Positions 46,949 through 58,696 are shown, counted from the stretch's first letter. The stretch: 64,000 bases of DNA from Phytophthora sp. 'mugwort' (GCA_033558025.1 JAUCEF010000003.1:3497802-3561801), one strand, 5' to 3'. Made by a program: numbers and translations. The notes: generated by a model from the letters alone, not told the origin.

Positions 46949-49900
46949 TCATTCTAGCGCATCTGAGAAATAATCTTCAATGTTTTGCGACTCAGTGTGC
47001 ATCGGCGAGAACACATACTTCTTCCAAGATTCAGCTATCTTCTGGAATAGACCCCGCATCAAAATAACCAGACATATTGTATCGACCATGGGGTGCTTAT
47101 GGACCCAAGTACTTGCCATGTGTCTTGTCGCGTGAGCAATGCCCGGCCTTGAAGTACTGATTAGATACTGGAGTGTTCTCAATACGGTGGATACACCTTC
47201 GTTGCCGGCACTTCAGCATTTGCGAATGTCGTACATCCATTGCAAACACTCATGTCAAAGCGCTTCCGTACTTCCAATATCTACTGCCGCTGCGAGTGCA
47301 CGATCGGCCGACGCGGTCGGTTGATCCGAATGTCGACCCCAAGTAGATATTTCACAGTCCCCTTCGTCGTCAGCTCAAAAGGCAGCAGGGAGGCAGCAAC
47401 TTCCTCAAGCACTTCGCGAGGACCCATCAGCAGTAGATCGTCCATGAATCCTGTCGGCAACAGTGCGGCGCCACCGTCTTTCGTAGCACGTAAAATCCAT
47501 AGTCCGAGTCCAAACGTTCGAGTCTCATCACCACCGACTTCATATGATTTGTCCGATTCCAGATGTTCGTCGCTTGTTTCAGCCCGGAGAGACTATTTAA
47601 CAGTCTGCAGATGAAGGCAGGTCCATCACCTTCAAAAGGTCAGGGGGTTGTTACATAAAAATCAGCTCGTCCAGGTCTTCGTAAAGGAACGCAGCTCTCA
47701 CATTATACTGCAACGCTCGCCACTCGCGCTGAACGGCTTAGTAAACCGCAGTCATATTAGTTTCAAACCAGGTCAATGGTACATAGTATCTGAGTAGTTA
47801 ATGCCTAGCTGTTGTTTGAAGCCATGTACTACCAATCGTGCTTTCGCTTGATCCGTCCATGTTCATCTCGTTTGACAGCAAACACCTGATAACCGTAATC
47901 TTCTTTGCTGCTGAACGGAGCACTAGCTTCCAGGTATGATGTCATTTCAGAGACTGTGGTTCTGCCGTCATCGCGGCCTTCTATTAAGGTATGTGCTTGT
48001 GATTCATGTTTGCTTGTCGTTGGTATATCAACATCTTCAGCAGCAGCACATGCCACACGACATAATCCGATGGTCGAACATTAGCTTCTGGATCCGTCAC
48101 GATCGCTTCGGACATTGAGCGCTTAAGCTGACGGCACGAAACGAGTTTCAGAGCGAAACAATCTTCGTCGCATAGATTCGCAACGCGTTGTGCTGACTGG
48201 TGGCATAAGCCAAGCTGACGAAACGAAACGCTTTTCACAATCCCCCACTGTTAATGTGATTGCTTTCTCGGGTGATACCTGGAGCGACGTCTCCTCTGTG
48301 GAAAGCCTGTTCGACGAAGATGAAGACAGCGTCGGTGATGAGCCGCTACGCTTAGCCCAGGAAACCCTCGAGTCTCAACGAGCCGGTTCAGAAGCCGCAG
48401 CATCTGGCGAAGAAGCAGTGGATATAGAAAACATATCCGGACATGCAGGCTCGTCACCTGTTATGGCTCGCTCACGGTTCAACACAAAGTCTGACAAGGC
48501 TCTGCTCGCAGTGGTGCTCTCTACACCTCCCTATGAGACGGAGCGTGGCGCTGTAAAAGGGTATGAGCAAGCATCACTGAGCGAGTCAACGAGAGTCTAC
48601 AGACCAACTACTCGTCGCGAACCTGCCGCAGCCGCACGGGGCTGCTTCCCCGTTAGTATGAAGCTCGAAAGAAAGCCATGAAAATTCTAGTTGTACTAGC
48701 GAAGCATACACAATGATTAGGATAGCCCAATCAATGGAGGGCGATACACAGCCCTTCCAAACTGCTGCAGCACGCGCTCGAATTTCTCCCGGTGTGGATT
48801 ACACTGGGCAGCCTAAATACCCTCAGTAGTTAATGAAGCTGTCTGTGTGGGAAGCGATAGAACACGAGGCATCTGTCGTTCGTCACACATGCGATGTCAA
48901 AATTCACGTCAGAAATAGCTTAGCGACGTCGAGCTTCCTAGAGAAGCAGCAACGCGCGATGACGGATCCTGGACGCGACGACCCACTCGCCGCGAAGTTG
49001 CTTCAAGCGCGATAGATCCAGCAGTTCTGAGGCCAGTCGCCGACAAGCTGATACGTCGTCTTCGTCGTCTTCGTTCTTCATCCCCCACTTTCATAATCTT
49101 AACTCTTCTGTATTCTGATTCCGTCTCGTCCTGATTTGACCACGAAAGACATGGTTCCGAAATGTGATGACTAAACGCGTGAAACGACGTCCTGATCAGA
49201 AATTATCAGATTCTTTTATCAGAAATGCGTTTCGTTGCAAAAGTGCTTAAGCGCTCTAATGCTCGACTGGATGTACTGGGGTAGCAAAAATCAGTAGCTT
49301 CTCCTTCCTTCACCGGTTTCGGCATGCTCCGCGCCGTCGCTTCCTTTCCTCACCTTCTTTACTGATGCCGGAGGTTCCTCAGATGCAACCCGGTTGCATG
49401 CCTCCAGACTGTTTGTCAGAGATTGAAGAGTCAGCGTCGTCTGGATTAGGCTCCCGCTGGACGCTTGCCTGTTGTCCGCATCTTGTACCAACTCCACTTC
49501 TAATAGTTCCGATGCCAGGTCAAAGGCTCCGGTCGACCGCGGTCTACAGCGTAGGTACCGTAATCGGCTTGATTCCCATATATTCCCATCAATATATTTT
49601 TATATATTCGCACATGCTGGGTAGTTCGTGATCTCCGTCAAAGAACCCATTCTTCAGCTGGTGCACCACATAGTGCCATCAGCTGTGAACTCATCGTGAA
49701 AGATGCAATTGCGCAGTATACACCTTATACGTGACTAAGTCCAGAACTAGAGTCGCTGTGACCTAGCAAAAGCCCTTGGTTTAAGGTTCTCCTTCCGTTG
49801 ACGCGATTCAGGTTTGACGCACGCGGCCAATGCATCCATAAGTTCACAGCCTTGTCAAAGGAGGTAGCGTACCATTTAGCTTCTCGTATAGTGACAACAT

Positions 49901-50222
49901 TCTCACGCCTTCGTTGGCAACATGTTTAGGATTGTGACCATATGCAATAGGGCCTCTCCCCAAAGCATGTTCGGCAGGTATGGGGCTGTTAGCATTGCCC
50001 ACACACACGGTAACACAACCCCATTCGCTCGATCATCATGACGTTCTCTTTCGGCAAGTAAGCGTTGGTGAATTGCTGCACAATTTCATGTCCCACACAA
50101 TAATCGCATGATTCGTAGCTTGAAAATTTACCTCCCTGGTTTGCACGCAGGTGCAGGGCTTGATGCTCAACATGCTTTGTTTCAACTCCCATAGCAGTTT
50201 CAGGATGATCAGGTAGCTTCAC
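46949..50222 (-). mobile_element. Ty1/copia-type retrotransposon relic
   Basis: Minus-strand order from the right: an integrase piece (50222-49989) with LRANQGGKFSSYES and EIVQQFTNAYLPKEN; then RT from about 47890 with VFAVKRDEHGRIKRK and ARLVVHGFKQQLGINYSDT; then GFMDDLLLMGP near 47440, where the DD of the YVDD box is kept; then MRTLQYLISTSRPGIAHATR (47182-47123). These are copia integrase and RT motifs in their usual order. The 48100-49900 segment is too decayed to assign. No LTRs recognised. Confidence 0.75.
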
Positions 50223-50488
50223 TCTTCTTCTTGCCTAAATAAACTCAATTGTATCTTGTTGTCACACCAACAACATCAATGACGAAGAGGAACAACGGTG
50301 CATCACTCATTCATTGAGCAGATGACCATAACGAGAAGACCAAGGGAATGAAACGTCTTCACATGCAGTCTTGCATGATGCATCGCCTTTGTATTGCTGG
50401 CAAAGCAGGCAACACAGTCATAGGCGTTCAAGTGCCTTCGTATTGAACTTAACTCCAGGACCAATCTTGCCTGTGCGGTGGCTTATCG

Positions 50489-50940
50489 GTCAAAATACGA
50501 TTAAGCCCCGATACGTTTCTCAACTGCGCCATACACCGGCTAACGGAGGGGTTTCCCCGATGTTCCATGATCAGCTGAACTTGGTCTCACCTTGTGTACC
50601 TGTCGGTGGGCTGGGTCTACTCTCTTTGGACTGCGAAGGATGCAGTGATGCGAAGTCTTGAACGTCCTGGCGGGGCGCGGGACATGGAAAGCGCGGACGT
50701 CCTCGCTTTTCTGCCGTTATGGGTCCCGATTTGGGGTAGTTTACCTTCGACCGGGGAAGAGGGGAGGGGGAGGGCTGGACTTGATCGGAAGCCGGGGTTG
50801 CCGTATGGCGTTGTTCCTTTCCTTGAGTTGCTTGCCGCTTCCTTTAGCGGGGTCTTCCGAGTTAAGAGTCTATGCGATCGTTGGCCAAGCAGTGAATGCC
50901 GATCGATCGTGCTGAGCGCTTCGAAGCCGTGGGGATTATA
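50489..50940 (-). repeat. Partial copy of the GATCGG-type element, inverted
   Basis: This segment is the reverse complement of about 53055-53467, at roughly 75-80% identity by eye (shared AAGTCTTGAACGTCCTGGCGG, GGGGTTGCCGT, TTGCTTGCCGCTTCC). It starts at GTCAAAAT, the complement of the ...TTCTGAC end of the other copy, so one true terminus is shared. Confidence 0.7.
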
Positions 50941-51860
50941 ATTTTCAATATTTACAGCAAATTGGTATGGTGCCCGGCCCACTTTCCGGCGGTAATCTGG
51001 GCGCCATATGGTGACCTTCCGCCTGATAATGGCTACTTGAGGCTAAACTCGGCGAAATATCGCGATGGGAAAGTGTTGGCTTTAAAGTCAGCTATTGAAA
51101 CAAATCTACTGAGAAAAGAGGAGCGATTGTATGATGAGTGGCTTGCCCACCGGCAGTAGAAACGCGGCAGTATGAAATCCCAACAGGGATGGTCCGCGGG
51201 AACAACACCGGGTTGGCATCCGAGAAGCCGAACGTACTTGTGTCCAGCGCTGGGGGAAATTGGAACAGTCCAAGGATAGTACTGAACTCTCTGAACCCCG
51301 GACCCAGCCTACCGCCGAGGCCTCCGACGCACGGGGTTTATCTGCCGAGCCCACCGTCTCAGCGGATAATCCAATAACGGAGTTAGGTGATGTTAGACGT
51401 TCCTCAGCTGAGCTGGCAGCGATAGCGGATGTACCCAACACCTCGACAGGGGTGACAGATTCCGTCACCACAGCGACTTTGGTAGCTGAAACCGTTCAAG
51501 GAAACGCATTAACGGCGGGGTTGCCTGAATCGATTCATCATAGGTGGGATACTGAGTGAAGAGATTGATGTGAGCGACGATCCTCTTGCGGACGACACTG
51601 AAGAAGATTTGCAACTTCGGTTCATGGAGCGATTTCAACGTTTGAAGGCATAGCTATCACCCCCCGTGGATGATGAACACCGGGATGTAGTTGAGTTCGA
51701 GCACTCCCCTAACGAGATTGATCTGGAAGTTTTTTTTGCTCGCGAGTTGGGTTTTTTGCCGGATTTTGACGGCTACTGTTCTCGATTACACTGAGTACAA
51801 CGTGATGTATAACGCTCAAACACCAGAACAACGATATCAGCTGGTGGCGAAACTTAAACG

Positions 51861-53467
51861 TGGAGAAGCGTTAACCAAAACTATCAGATCCCCAAGAAAT
51901 GGCCAGATCGGTGAGAAGGCGACCCCAGCTGTGAAGGGAGGGGACGATCGAGCCGGATCAAGATACGAGGTAAAGGCGGGGCGACGTTCGACTTAATGCG
52001 GGGTGGCAGGGGATGCTTCGGCGACAGGAAAGGAAACCAGGCTCGGGCAACCATGTAACACAGATCTGTTATACTGTGATCACTCGACGAATCGGGGATC
52101 GGACGGATATTCGAAGCCTGGATCGGGAAAATGCAAGAGATCAGGACTGGTTAGCGGCGACGGATTCGATCTAACCGGACCTAATCCAAGCCTGACCTCG
52201 GTCGGACCCAAATCGTGCTGAGTTATACTCGGTTGATCGCGATCAGACAAGTCAAGTCTAGGGTTCGGACGTTCGAAATCGGACCGATCGATGGTGGGAT
52301 CCGCAGACCGAACCGATCAGACGTTCAAGTTGTGGACGATCGAGCGGATCCAGCTACCGCAGATCGAGCTACACCCTGTCGTCCTCGATCGGTCAGAGCG
52401 GATGATCTTGCAGTCGACATCGAGCCGATCGACATCATCGATAAGCGGCTCTGAAGATCGGGCCGATCCGACGTTCAAGGTTCAAAAGATCGGGCCGATC
52501 GGGCGTCCAAGGACCGGAAGATCGGGGTGATTCGGCGTCCGTAGATCGGCCTACACCCCGTCGTCCGTGATCGGGTAGATCGGATCGATCTTGCGGTCGA
52601 GATCGAGCAGATCGGGTTGATCGGTATTCGCCGATCGGCATACAGGTTCCGACATCCTCGATCTGTCCGATCGGCATACATGTCCTTACATACGTGATTT
52701 GGCAGATCGACATACATGTTCGGACATCCGCGATCTGGCGGATCGGGATTCGATCAGCAATGACCCTCGGGGATGGGCAAATATGAAGACGGTAGTGCTT
52801 GAAGAAGGACAAGATTCAGGAGATCCAGTTAATACGAGATAGGGTTCAGGATGGGACAAGGAAAGGATAGCAATCAGACTCGAATTTGCATTGGACTACT
52901 TAGGCGTTTTTAAATACCGCTGGAAGGATCTACATTGGCCCTCCAAAGTATCAACTTGCCCAAGGTAGCAGATCTAGCGTCGCGGTGAAAGGATCGGATC
53001 GGATATTGGCCAACCCTCCCCCACGCTAGCGAACTTTTGCTCAAGCGAATACCTCGATCGATCGGTATTCAGTGCTTGGCCGACGAACGGTTCGACTTTC
53101 AACTCGCAAGATCCCGCTAAAAGGAAGCGGTAAGCAACTCAAGGGAAAAATAGGAGCAACGCCACACGGCAACCCCGACCTCGGATCAAGTCCAGGCCGC
53201 CGATCGAAGGTCGACTACTTCCGATCGGAACCCATAACGGCAGCAGAGCGAAGACTTCCGCGCTGCTCCACGCCCCCGCGTCCCGCCAGGACGTTCAAGA
53301 CTTTACATCGCTGCATCATTCGGAGTCCCGAGAGAGCAGATCGAGCCCACCGATGGGTACACAAGGTGATACCAAGTTTAGCTGATGAAGGATGATCGGA
53401 GAACCCCCTCCGTTAGTCGGTGTCTGGGCGCAGTTGGTAAGCGGATCGGGACTAATCATATTCTGAC
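51861..53467 (+). mobile_element. Nested GATCGG-rich insertion with 5-bp target duplication
   Basis: Comparison with the first Gypsy copy shows continuity broken at CTTAAACG (51860) and resumed at AAACGCC (53468). AAACG at 51856-51860 and 53468-53472 flanks the 1607-bp insert. The interior (52070-52770) is packed with GATCGG/CGATC motifs. The right ~410 bp is repeated, inverted, at 50489-50940. A 5-bp duplication suits an LTR element, but no second LTR is visible, so the class is open. Confidence 0.6.
52633..52740. repeat. Three tandem 36-bp repeats in the GATCGG-rich region
   Basis: Units start at 52633, 52669 and 52705, each with GATCGGCATACA(T/G)G.., and ACAT..T/CGAT later in the unit. 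The length is 12 codons, and the minus strand translates as a YVRTCMPIGQI-like 12-residue repeat, probably by chance. Confidence 0.85.
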
Positions 53468-54796
53468 AAACGCCAAGACATCATGACCGCGAGTGGTAAT
53501 GCACTACCACAGCTACGGTGCCATTTGTGATATCGATGTACAAAGATAACCAGGTACACCACACTCAAGCATATTAAGAAGCTGTACGATCTGTTCAAGC
53601 GTCTGTTTGAAGTCGGGTTGATTGCCTCCTCGGGCAGTTCGTTGGTCCCTGATCGTCATTGTTCGGGAAGAACGGGGTGAATATTCATCGATGTATCGAC
53701 TACAAGATGATCAGCACCGGCTGGGTGCTCATAGAACATTCGAAGCCATTGGTCAGACGATCTGCTCACTGAGCTGGAGAGCTACTTGTGGATTTGCTCC
53801 CTTGCTGCAGTCATCGGGTTTGGGCTATTATGATGACTCGCCGGGCGCGGAAAATTTCGGCTTTCGCCTAGGCGCTAGGGCACTTTGAGTGGCTCTGAAT
53901 GCCTTTCGGCTTGAAGAAGGCGTCAATGATCTATCAGCGGCTAACTCACAACGCCCTGTGGGGTTATGTATAACCCCGATGCGGATATAATACTACGCCG
54001 ATCGTTTCCGCCACGCTGAAGATGCAGCCGCAACTCAACGCAGCCAACGCGGTCGGGGAAGAACTCAGCTAGCGGCCAAGCCCAGTAGCATGACCAAGTT
54101 CGAGGCAGATCATCGAGCCTTAACTGAAGCGGACCGCTCCTTAAGTTGGTAGATGAACCGGATGGTAGCATGTTCTGCAACGGCGAGTCCTATGCAGCCA
54201 CGCACGTTTCGGCGTTTGAACGCCGGCCGTTCGTGGATGACGCATGCTTTGATGGGAAGACATTTGATGAATGTTTAGCCATGTTGGATTGACCCATGAC
54301 TCGATTCACCGAGTATAGAATCCGCATCAGATTCACCAAGAGCATTTCCATGCAGCATACCGTCAAATTTATCTCTCATGGGATCTCGTCAAGTGGTATT
54401 TTTCCAACCGCAATAAGTTGGCGGAAATAGCTCAGTTGCCCTTCCCGAAATCGAACAAGGGAATGCAAGCGTTCTGAGCGCGCTGAACTACTATAGTCTA
54501 TAAGGTGCTGCCCTGTATCATCTTAAGGCGACGATTTTACTCCAGGGAGCGATCTGACTCCAGCTGTGTCAGATTTTGCGGCATTGAAGGAAACGGTAGT
54601 TAGAGCCCCGCCACTCCGCCATTTTGATCCCGGTAAGACGTTTACGTTATGCTCCTTGGTAATAACTGGGAGTTGAGTTCTAGTCTGATGCAGCACATGA
54701 TGGTAAAATGCACACAGTCCGGTTCTGTGTCCGAGTCTTCAAATACAATGAAGTCAAAATTCACCTAGCGGGGAAGGAGATTAGCCTTACTCAACT

Positions 54797-55496
54797 GTAG
54801 TGTCTTGGAGATGATCAAGGCAGAAGTCGACGTATTGGGTTGATGTCATGACTGCTGGGCCGAGGTTTTTGTCGGTCAGCAGAACCTTGAGATCGTGCCG
54901 GAACATCAGGGTCTTGAGCAAGTCCCGTTGGGTCTTGGTCATGTTGAAGTGTCGCTTCGAGACCAATGTTGTAACTTGAAGACGTTGTTCGATGGTCTGA
55001 AGTGTTGCTTCAATCGCAGGGGGACATGGTGGTGGCTGAAACGCTTCGTTCTTCACGTAGATTGAGCTCTTCGTGAACGCTTTGTTGTCGTTCTTCCGGA
55101 ATAGGTACCGGAGTCGAAGCGATCGAACAAAGTCTGGTAGCCGTTCAAGGAGATCGGTAGTCGAGAGTCGGCGCGGTGTGGGACAGAAATTGAGGTTCAG
55201 TCCTAGCAGTCGCTTGAGGGTGGCAGGTAAGTCAGCAGGTGGAAACATCAGGTCGTGGAAGGCGAGATTCGAGATTTCGTTGTCCACTTCTTGAACGTTC
55301 CGGAGCGCGAAGATAGCAAGAGCGTTCTTGAATGTCGGGCGGTCGGGATGGAATTGGAATTCGTTCCTTAATTGCCGGACTTCCGCTGGGATCTTGGCTT
55401 CGCGTTTGGCTTGCCTTGCTGTTTTCCGCTGCTGTTTTTGGTGGAGTTGTTGGAGTTTCTTCCGGGCCGTTGTCCTCGGGCTCTTTCTCCACCGCC
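54797..55496 (-). pseudogene. ORF2 (Penelope-like RT) fragment, copy 1
   Basis: The frame covers the amino-terminal region and the first RT block (LLTDKNLGPAVM) and then runs into Gypsy sequence, ending 54787. All catalytic RT motifs are missing. Confidence 0.85.
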
Positions 55497-56075
55497 ACGT
55501 TCAGCTTGGCGCTGCTCTCGAAGAGTAGTTGCCAACAAATCCTCGTAGTTGATCCTGTCAAGCGTGCTGTTCAGGAATCCGACTGAGAGGTTCAAGTCGC
55601 CGATTGTTGCATGCAGTAATGCCGGGGATTCGTCCGGTATCACCGGCGCGAATACCAGAGAGGCATCTGTACCAACTAATTGGCGCGCTTGCACGAAAAC
55701 TTCCTCGAAGTAATCGTGGATCTTGCTCCCATAAGTGATTTTGAACCTGCTACGAGTCTCGAGCAGCAGCTCTAGCTCGGTCTTGGCAGTTTCAATGATC
55801 ACTTGGCGCATTGAGGCTTGCGAGGCCTCAATGGCGGTGTTGAAGCGTCGCTGTAGCTCCGTTGCCTCCGTCGGACGAGAGTCTTGAACGATCGGAGGGA
55901 TCTTGAGGTCGATGTTGTGTTGAATCGACTTGGGCGTGACGTGCTCGAGCTTGTCGATGGCACGTTTCTTGGATGCGATTTGCTTCAAGAGGGCCTTGTA
56001 GTCGGCGATAGCGGTCGACACGAGGTCCTTGGTGAATTGCGGCGGGCTTCTAGCGAGCGATGCTTGCGAGTCCAT
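55368..56075 (-). CDS. ORF1 of Penelope-like element, copy 1 (short form)
   Basis: 235 codons from an ATG at 56075 to TAA. Helical, charged amino-terminal half (DYKALLKQIASKKRAIDKLE) and a Gly/Arg/Asn/Ser-rich basic tail (GGGERARGQRPGRNSNNS). It has the same 77-codon deletion as copy 2 relative to copy 3. The role is likely RNA or telomere binding, by analogy with ORF1 of other retroelements; this is not shown by sequence. Confidence 0.75.
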   Translation of the reverse strand: MDSQASLARSPPQFTKDLVSTAIADYKALLKQIASKKRAIDKLEHVTPKSIQHNIDLKIPPIVQDSRPTEATELQRRFNTAIEASQASMRQVIIETAKTELELLLETRSRFKITYGSKIHDYFEEVFVQARQLVGTDASLVFAPVIPDESPALLHATIGDLNLSVGFLNSTLDRINYEDLLATTLREQRQAERGGGERARGQRPGRNSNNSTKNSSGKQQGKPNAKPRSQRKSGN

Positions 56076-56098
56076 CCTTAATTGTCTTCGTGTTGGTT

Positions 56099-56116
56099 GG
56101 TTTAGGGTTTAGGGTT
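56099..56116. repeat. Short interstitial telomeric tract upstream of ORF1, copy 1
   Basis: GG(TTTAGGG)2TT. It lies 23 bp upstream of the ORF1 ATG in the coding direction. The same tract occurs at 59294-59311 and 62720-62737. Confidence 0.95.
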
Positions 56117-56226
56117 GTGACACGAACGAAGGCGAAGCCGGAGTGAGTGCAAACGCGAGGCAGCGCGAAGCGGTGGCGAGCGGTTTGTGTCTTGAGACTG
56201 AGGCTTGACGCGACAAAAACAGTTGT

Positions 56227-56303
56227 ATTTGGTTGTCCAAAGGGTCGGGAGGTCGGCCTCTCCGGTGGTCCTTTCGCTTAGGCTTCTTCAGTGGACGGCA
56301 AAT
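56227..56303 (-). ncRNA. Hammerhead-ribozyme-like motif, copy 1
   Basis: Identical to the motif described at 62848-62924; see that entry for the pairing. Confidence 0.55.
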
Positions 56304-56314
56304 TGAGAAGTGAG
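56297..56314 (-). promoter_or_regulatory. Oomycete initiator match, copy 1
   Basis: The minus strand reads CTCACTTCTCAATTTGCC, an exact fit to TCAYTYYNCAWTTT. Predicted start A at 56311. Confidence 0.6.
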
Positions 56315-56625
56315 CGTCCAGCTGAAGCTGTTGTGCTACTGCTAGCTACTCACTACACATGCAAGATTCATGCATCTTGGTTTCTCGAATCTTCAACTTG
56401 CGTGCGTGGGTGCACGTGAATCTTCGAGAAGTGGGTGTGGGTTCAAACTAGATTTGTTGGGTGAATGTACCCCGAAAATCCAGTTTTGTACCCAGAGAAT
56501 CCAATTGTGTACCCAGAGGAATCCAGCTGGGAATTTTCGCAGTGCGAATCTTCAACCGTGTAGAATTTTTCCGCTGGGAATCTTCAACATCACGGATGCT
56601 GGTTGTGACGCGCCACCGTGTCAAA

Positions 56626-56646
56626 GGGTTTAGGGTTTAGGGTTTA
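56626..56646. repeat. Telomeric tract at the copy 1/copy 2 junction
   Basis: Two and a half TTTAGGG units, C-rich on the coding strand. The copy 2 ORF2 stop codon (56646-56644) is part of the tract. Confidence 0.95.
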
Positions 56647-58696
56647 CTCCCCGTCCTCTGTACAGACCGATCGCTTTCGCTTTCTTGATCGAAGTGCGAG
56701 GCGGTCTGCAGGAGACGGGGAGAATGTCGGTGGTAGTCTTGTTGGACACAGCTTGCGCTTGAGAGTCGGAGGCTTCAGATAGCATAGGCTGACTTGGTCG
56801 ATCCCGAATTTCTTTGTTTCGGTTTCGAGTACTTGGACGTCAAGGAGTCTCTTCAGTTCCGCGCCGGACGGTCCATTCGGATCGTAGGGAACTTTAAAGA
56901 AGACCTTGGATGTCCGCGGCCTTGGTGCTCTTGTTTCCTCCAGCGCAGCTCGGAAGATTGGTAGCAGTTTGGTGGCTCGATAGCCACGACTTTGCAGTCG
57001 TTGCAGAAGCAGATTAACGACCGACTTGAAGTCGTTCGCGTCTGGGTTCTGCATTGCGTACTTCTTCACGAGTCCGTAGATCAACCCTTTGAGCACGCCA
57101 GGCGGATGTGCGCTGGCAGCTGGAAGGTAGAGGTACAGATTTAGCGCTTTTTGGTGCGTCTTGGTTCGAAGTCTGTTTTCGGTCTTGATGATCCAGAGAT
57201 CGAGAAACGGCGCTTCGGTCAGACTCTGTTCGTGTGTGAACTTGAGTCTTGACAGACGCGTGAACTTGGCGAAGAACCTTTGGAGTGCAAAAGGATCTTC
57301 CGTTCTTGGGCGCCAGATGATCAATCCATCATCGATATATCGACGGAAGTACACGAGGGATTCTTGGAACTCTGGTGTCAGCTGGCTCTCAAAGTGCGCA
57401 AGGTACAGTGAGGCAAAAGCTGGTGCAACCGGGGTACCCATTGCGTTACCTGTGATTTGGTGCCACATCGTGTCGCCGAACTGGAAGTAGTTGAATCTCA
57501 GAATGAGGTGTAGTCCTTCCAGGATGGCAGTCTTCCATCGATGATCGTTGAGGATCCTTGCAAACGTATCGAGCGCGCAGTCGATCGGTATACTCGTGTA
57601 TAGCGAAACGACATCGAACGTGAGGATCTGATCTTGCGGCGTGACTTGGAGGGCGGCGAGATCTGTCAGGAGCTGATCCGAGTTCTTGAGATATGACGCA
57701 GAGGCTTTCAGCAGTGGCTGGAGTTGGTAGTCGAGCCACTTGGAGAGTCCGAGGAGCACTCCATTAGCGTTTGAGACGATTGGTCTCGGTGCTAACTGAG
57801 GCTTGTGTATCTTCGCTAGTGCGTAGAACACATTCAGCGATCTTGCGTCAATCTTGTGGGTGATGATCGCCGTATCCTTCCAGTCCACATCGTAGCCGTA
57901 TCGCTGAAACATGCGTTCGTAGTACTTCCTGACGGTACTCTTCAGCAGTCTCAGGATGGCATCTGGGGGCGCTTGGATGTTCCGGTACGTCGTAGTGTCT
58001 TGGAGATGATCAAGGCAGAAGTCGACGTATTGGGTTGATGTCATGACTGCTGGGCCGAGGTTTTTGTCGGTCAGCAGAACCTTGAGATCGTGCCGGAACA
58101 TCAGGGTCTTGAGCAAGTCCCGTTGGGTCTTGGTCATGTTGAAGTGTCGCTTCGAGACCAATGTTGTAACTTGAAGACGTTGTTCGATGGTCTGAAGTGT
58201 TGCTTCAATCGCAGGGGGACATGGTGGTGGCTGAAACGCTTCGTTCTTCACGTAGATTGAGCTCTTCGTGAACGCTTTGTTGTCGTTCTTCCGGAATAGG
58301 TACCGGAGTCGAAGCGATCGAACAAAGTCTGGTAGCCGTTCAAGGAGATCGGTAGTCGAGAGTCGGCGCGGTGTGGGACAGAAATTGAGGTTCAGTCCTA
58401 GCAGTCGCTTGAGGGTGGCAGGTAAGTCAGCAGGTGGAAACATCAGGTCGTGGAAGGCGAGATTCGAGATTTCGTTGTCCACTTCTTGAACGTTCCGGAG
58501 CGCGAAGATAGCAAGAGCGTTCTTGAATGTCGGGCGGTCGGGATGGAATTGGAATTCGTTCCTTAATTGCCGGACTTCCGCTGGGATCTTGGCTTCGCGT
58601 TTGGCTTGCCTTGCTGTTTTCCGCTGCTGTTTTTGGTGGAGTTGTTGGAGTTTCTTCCGGGCCGTTGTCCTCGGGCTCTTTCTCCACCGCCACGTT
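56644..58696 (-). CDS. ORF2: Penelope-like reverse transcriptase without endonuclease, copy 2
   Basis: The frame is open from just after a TGA near 58697 to TAA at 56644; the first start-like codon is GTG at 58482 and there is no early ATG. Numbering from 58482 (612 residues), the motifs are LLTDKNLGPAVM (about 135), AKIHKPQLAPRPIVS (about 223-237; the KxHK box of Penelope-like RTs), FDVVSLYTSIP (catalytic Asp about 290), GNAMGTPVAPAFASLY (about 345-360) and RRYIDDGLI (catalytic YIDD about 382-385). The thumb ends with YLKPPTLKRKL and the protein stops about 40 residues later. There is no GIY-YIG domain. This is the endonuclease-deficient class known from chromosome ends. ORF2 overlaps ORF1 in the -1 frame. 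Confidence 0.92.

Larger units (their letters stand above)
50941..54796 (+). mobile_element. Second Ty3/Gypsy relic, interrupted and truncated at the right
   Basis: Same family as the 37.6-46.3 kb element. KLVWCPAHFPAVIWAPYGDL (about 50960) parallels KLIWCPAHFPVVLWASHGNL (about 41934). The RT piece near 54205 reads FERRPFVDDACF, so here the catalytic DD is kept, unlike in the first element. A nested insertion splits it at 51861. It ends inside RNase H at about 54796, where the Penelope-like array starts. Many stops; not functional. Confidence 0.75.
54797..56625 (-). mobile_element. Penelope-like element copy 1 (3'-truncated), most internal
   Basis: Matches copy 2 at a constant offset of 3195 bp from 54797 rightward. 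It lacks the last ~450 codons of ORF2 and the 3' telomeric junction. It contains the amino-terminal ORF2 part (54787-55287), full ORF1 (55368-56075), an internal telomeric tract (56099-56116) and the spacer with promoter and ribozyme-like fold. Only one difference from copy 2 was noticed (C/G in the ORF1 codon for residue 19: Val here, Leu in copy 2). Confidence 0.9.

Noticed and set aside
48190..48681. 163-codon plus-strand frame rich in acidic and Ser residues
   Set aside because: It starts at a GTG, lies on the opposite strand of the copia relic and shows no recognisable domain; most likely a shadow frame.
52633..52740. CRISPR-like array of 36-bp repeats
   Set aside because: The units are directly adjacent without spacers and the genome is eukaryotic; this is a minisatellite.
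55328..55586. Hydrophobic plus-strand frames (and repeats at 58523, 61718) resembling membrane proteins
   Set aside because: They are antisense shadows of the ORF1/ORF2 overlap and recur only because the element is repeated.
56370..56633. 87-codon frame in each spacer (also 59565-59828, 62991-63260)
   Set aside because: It lies opposite to element sense, changes frame at an indel in copy 3 and ends near the telomeric tract; non-coding is more likely.
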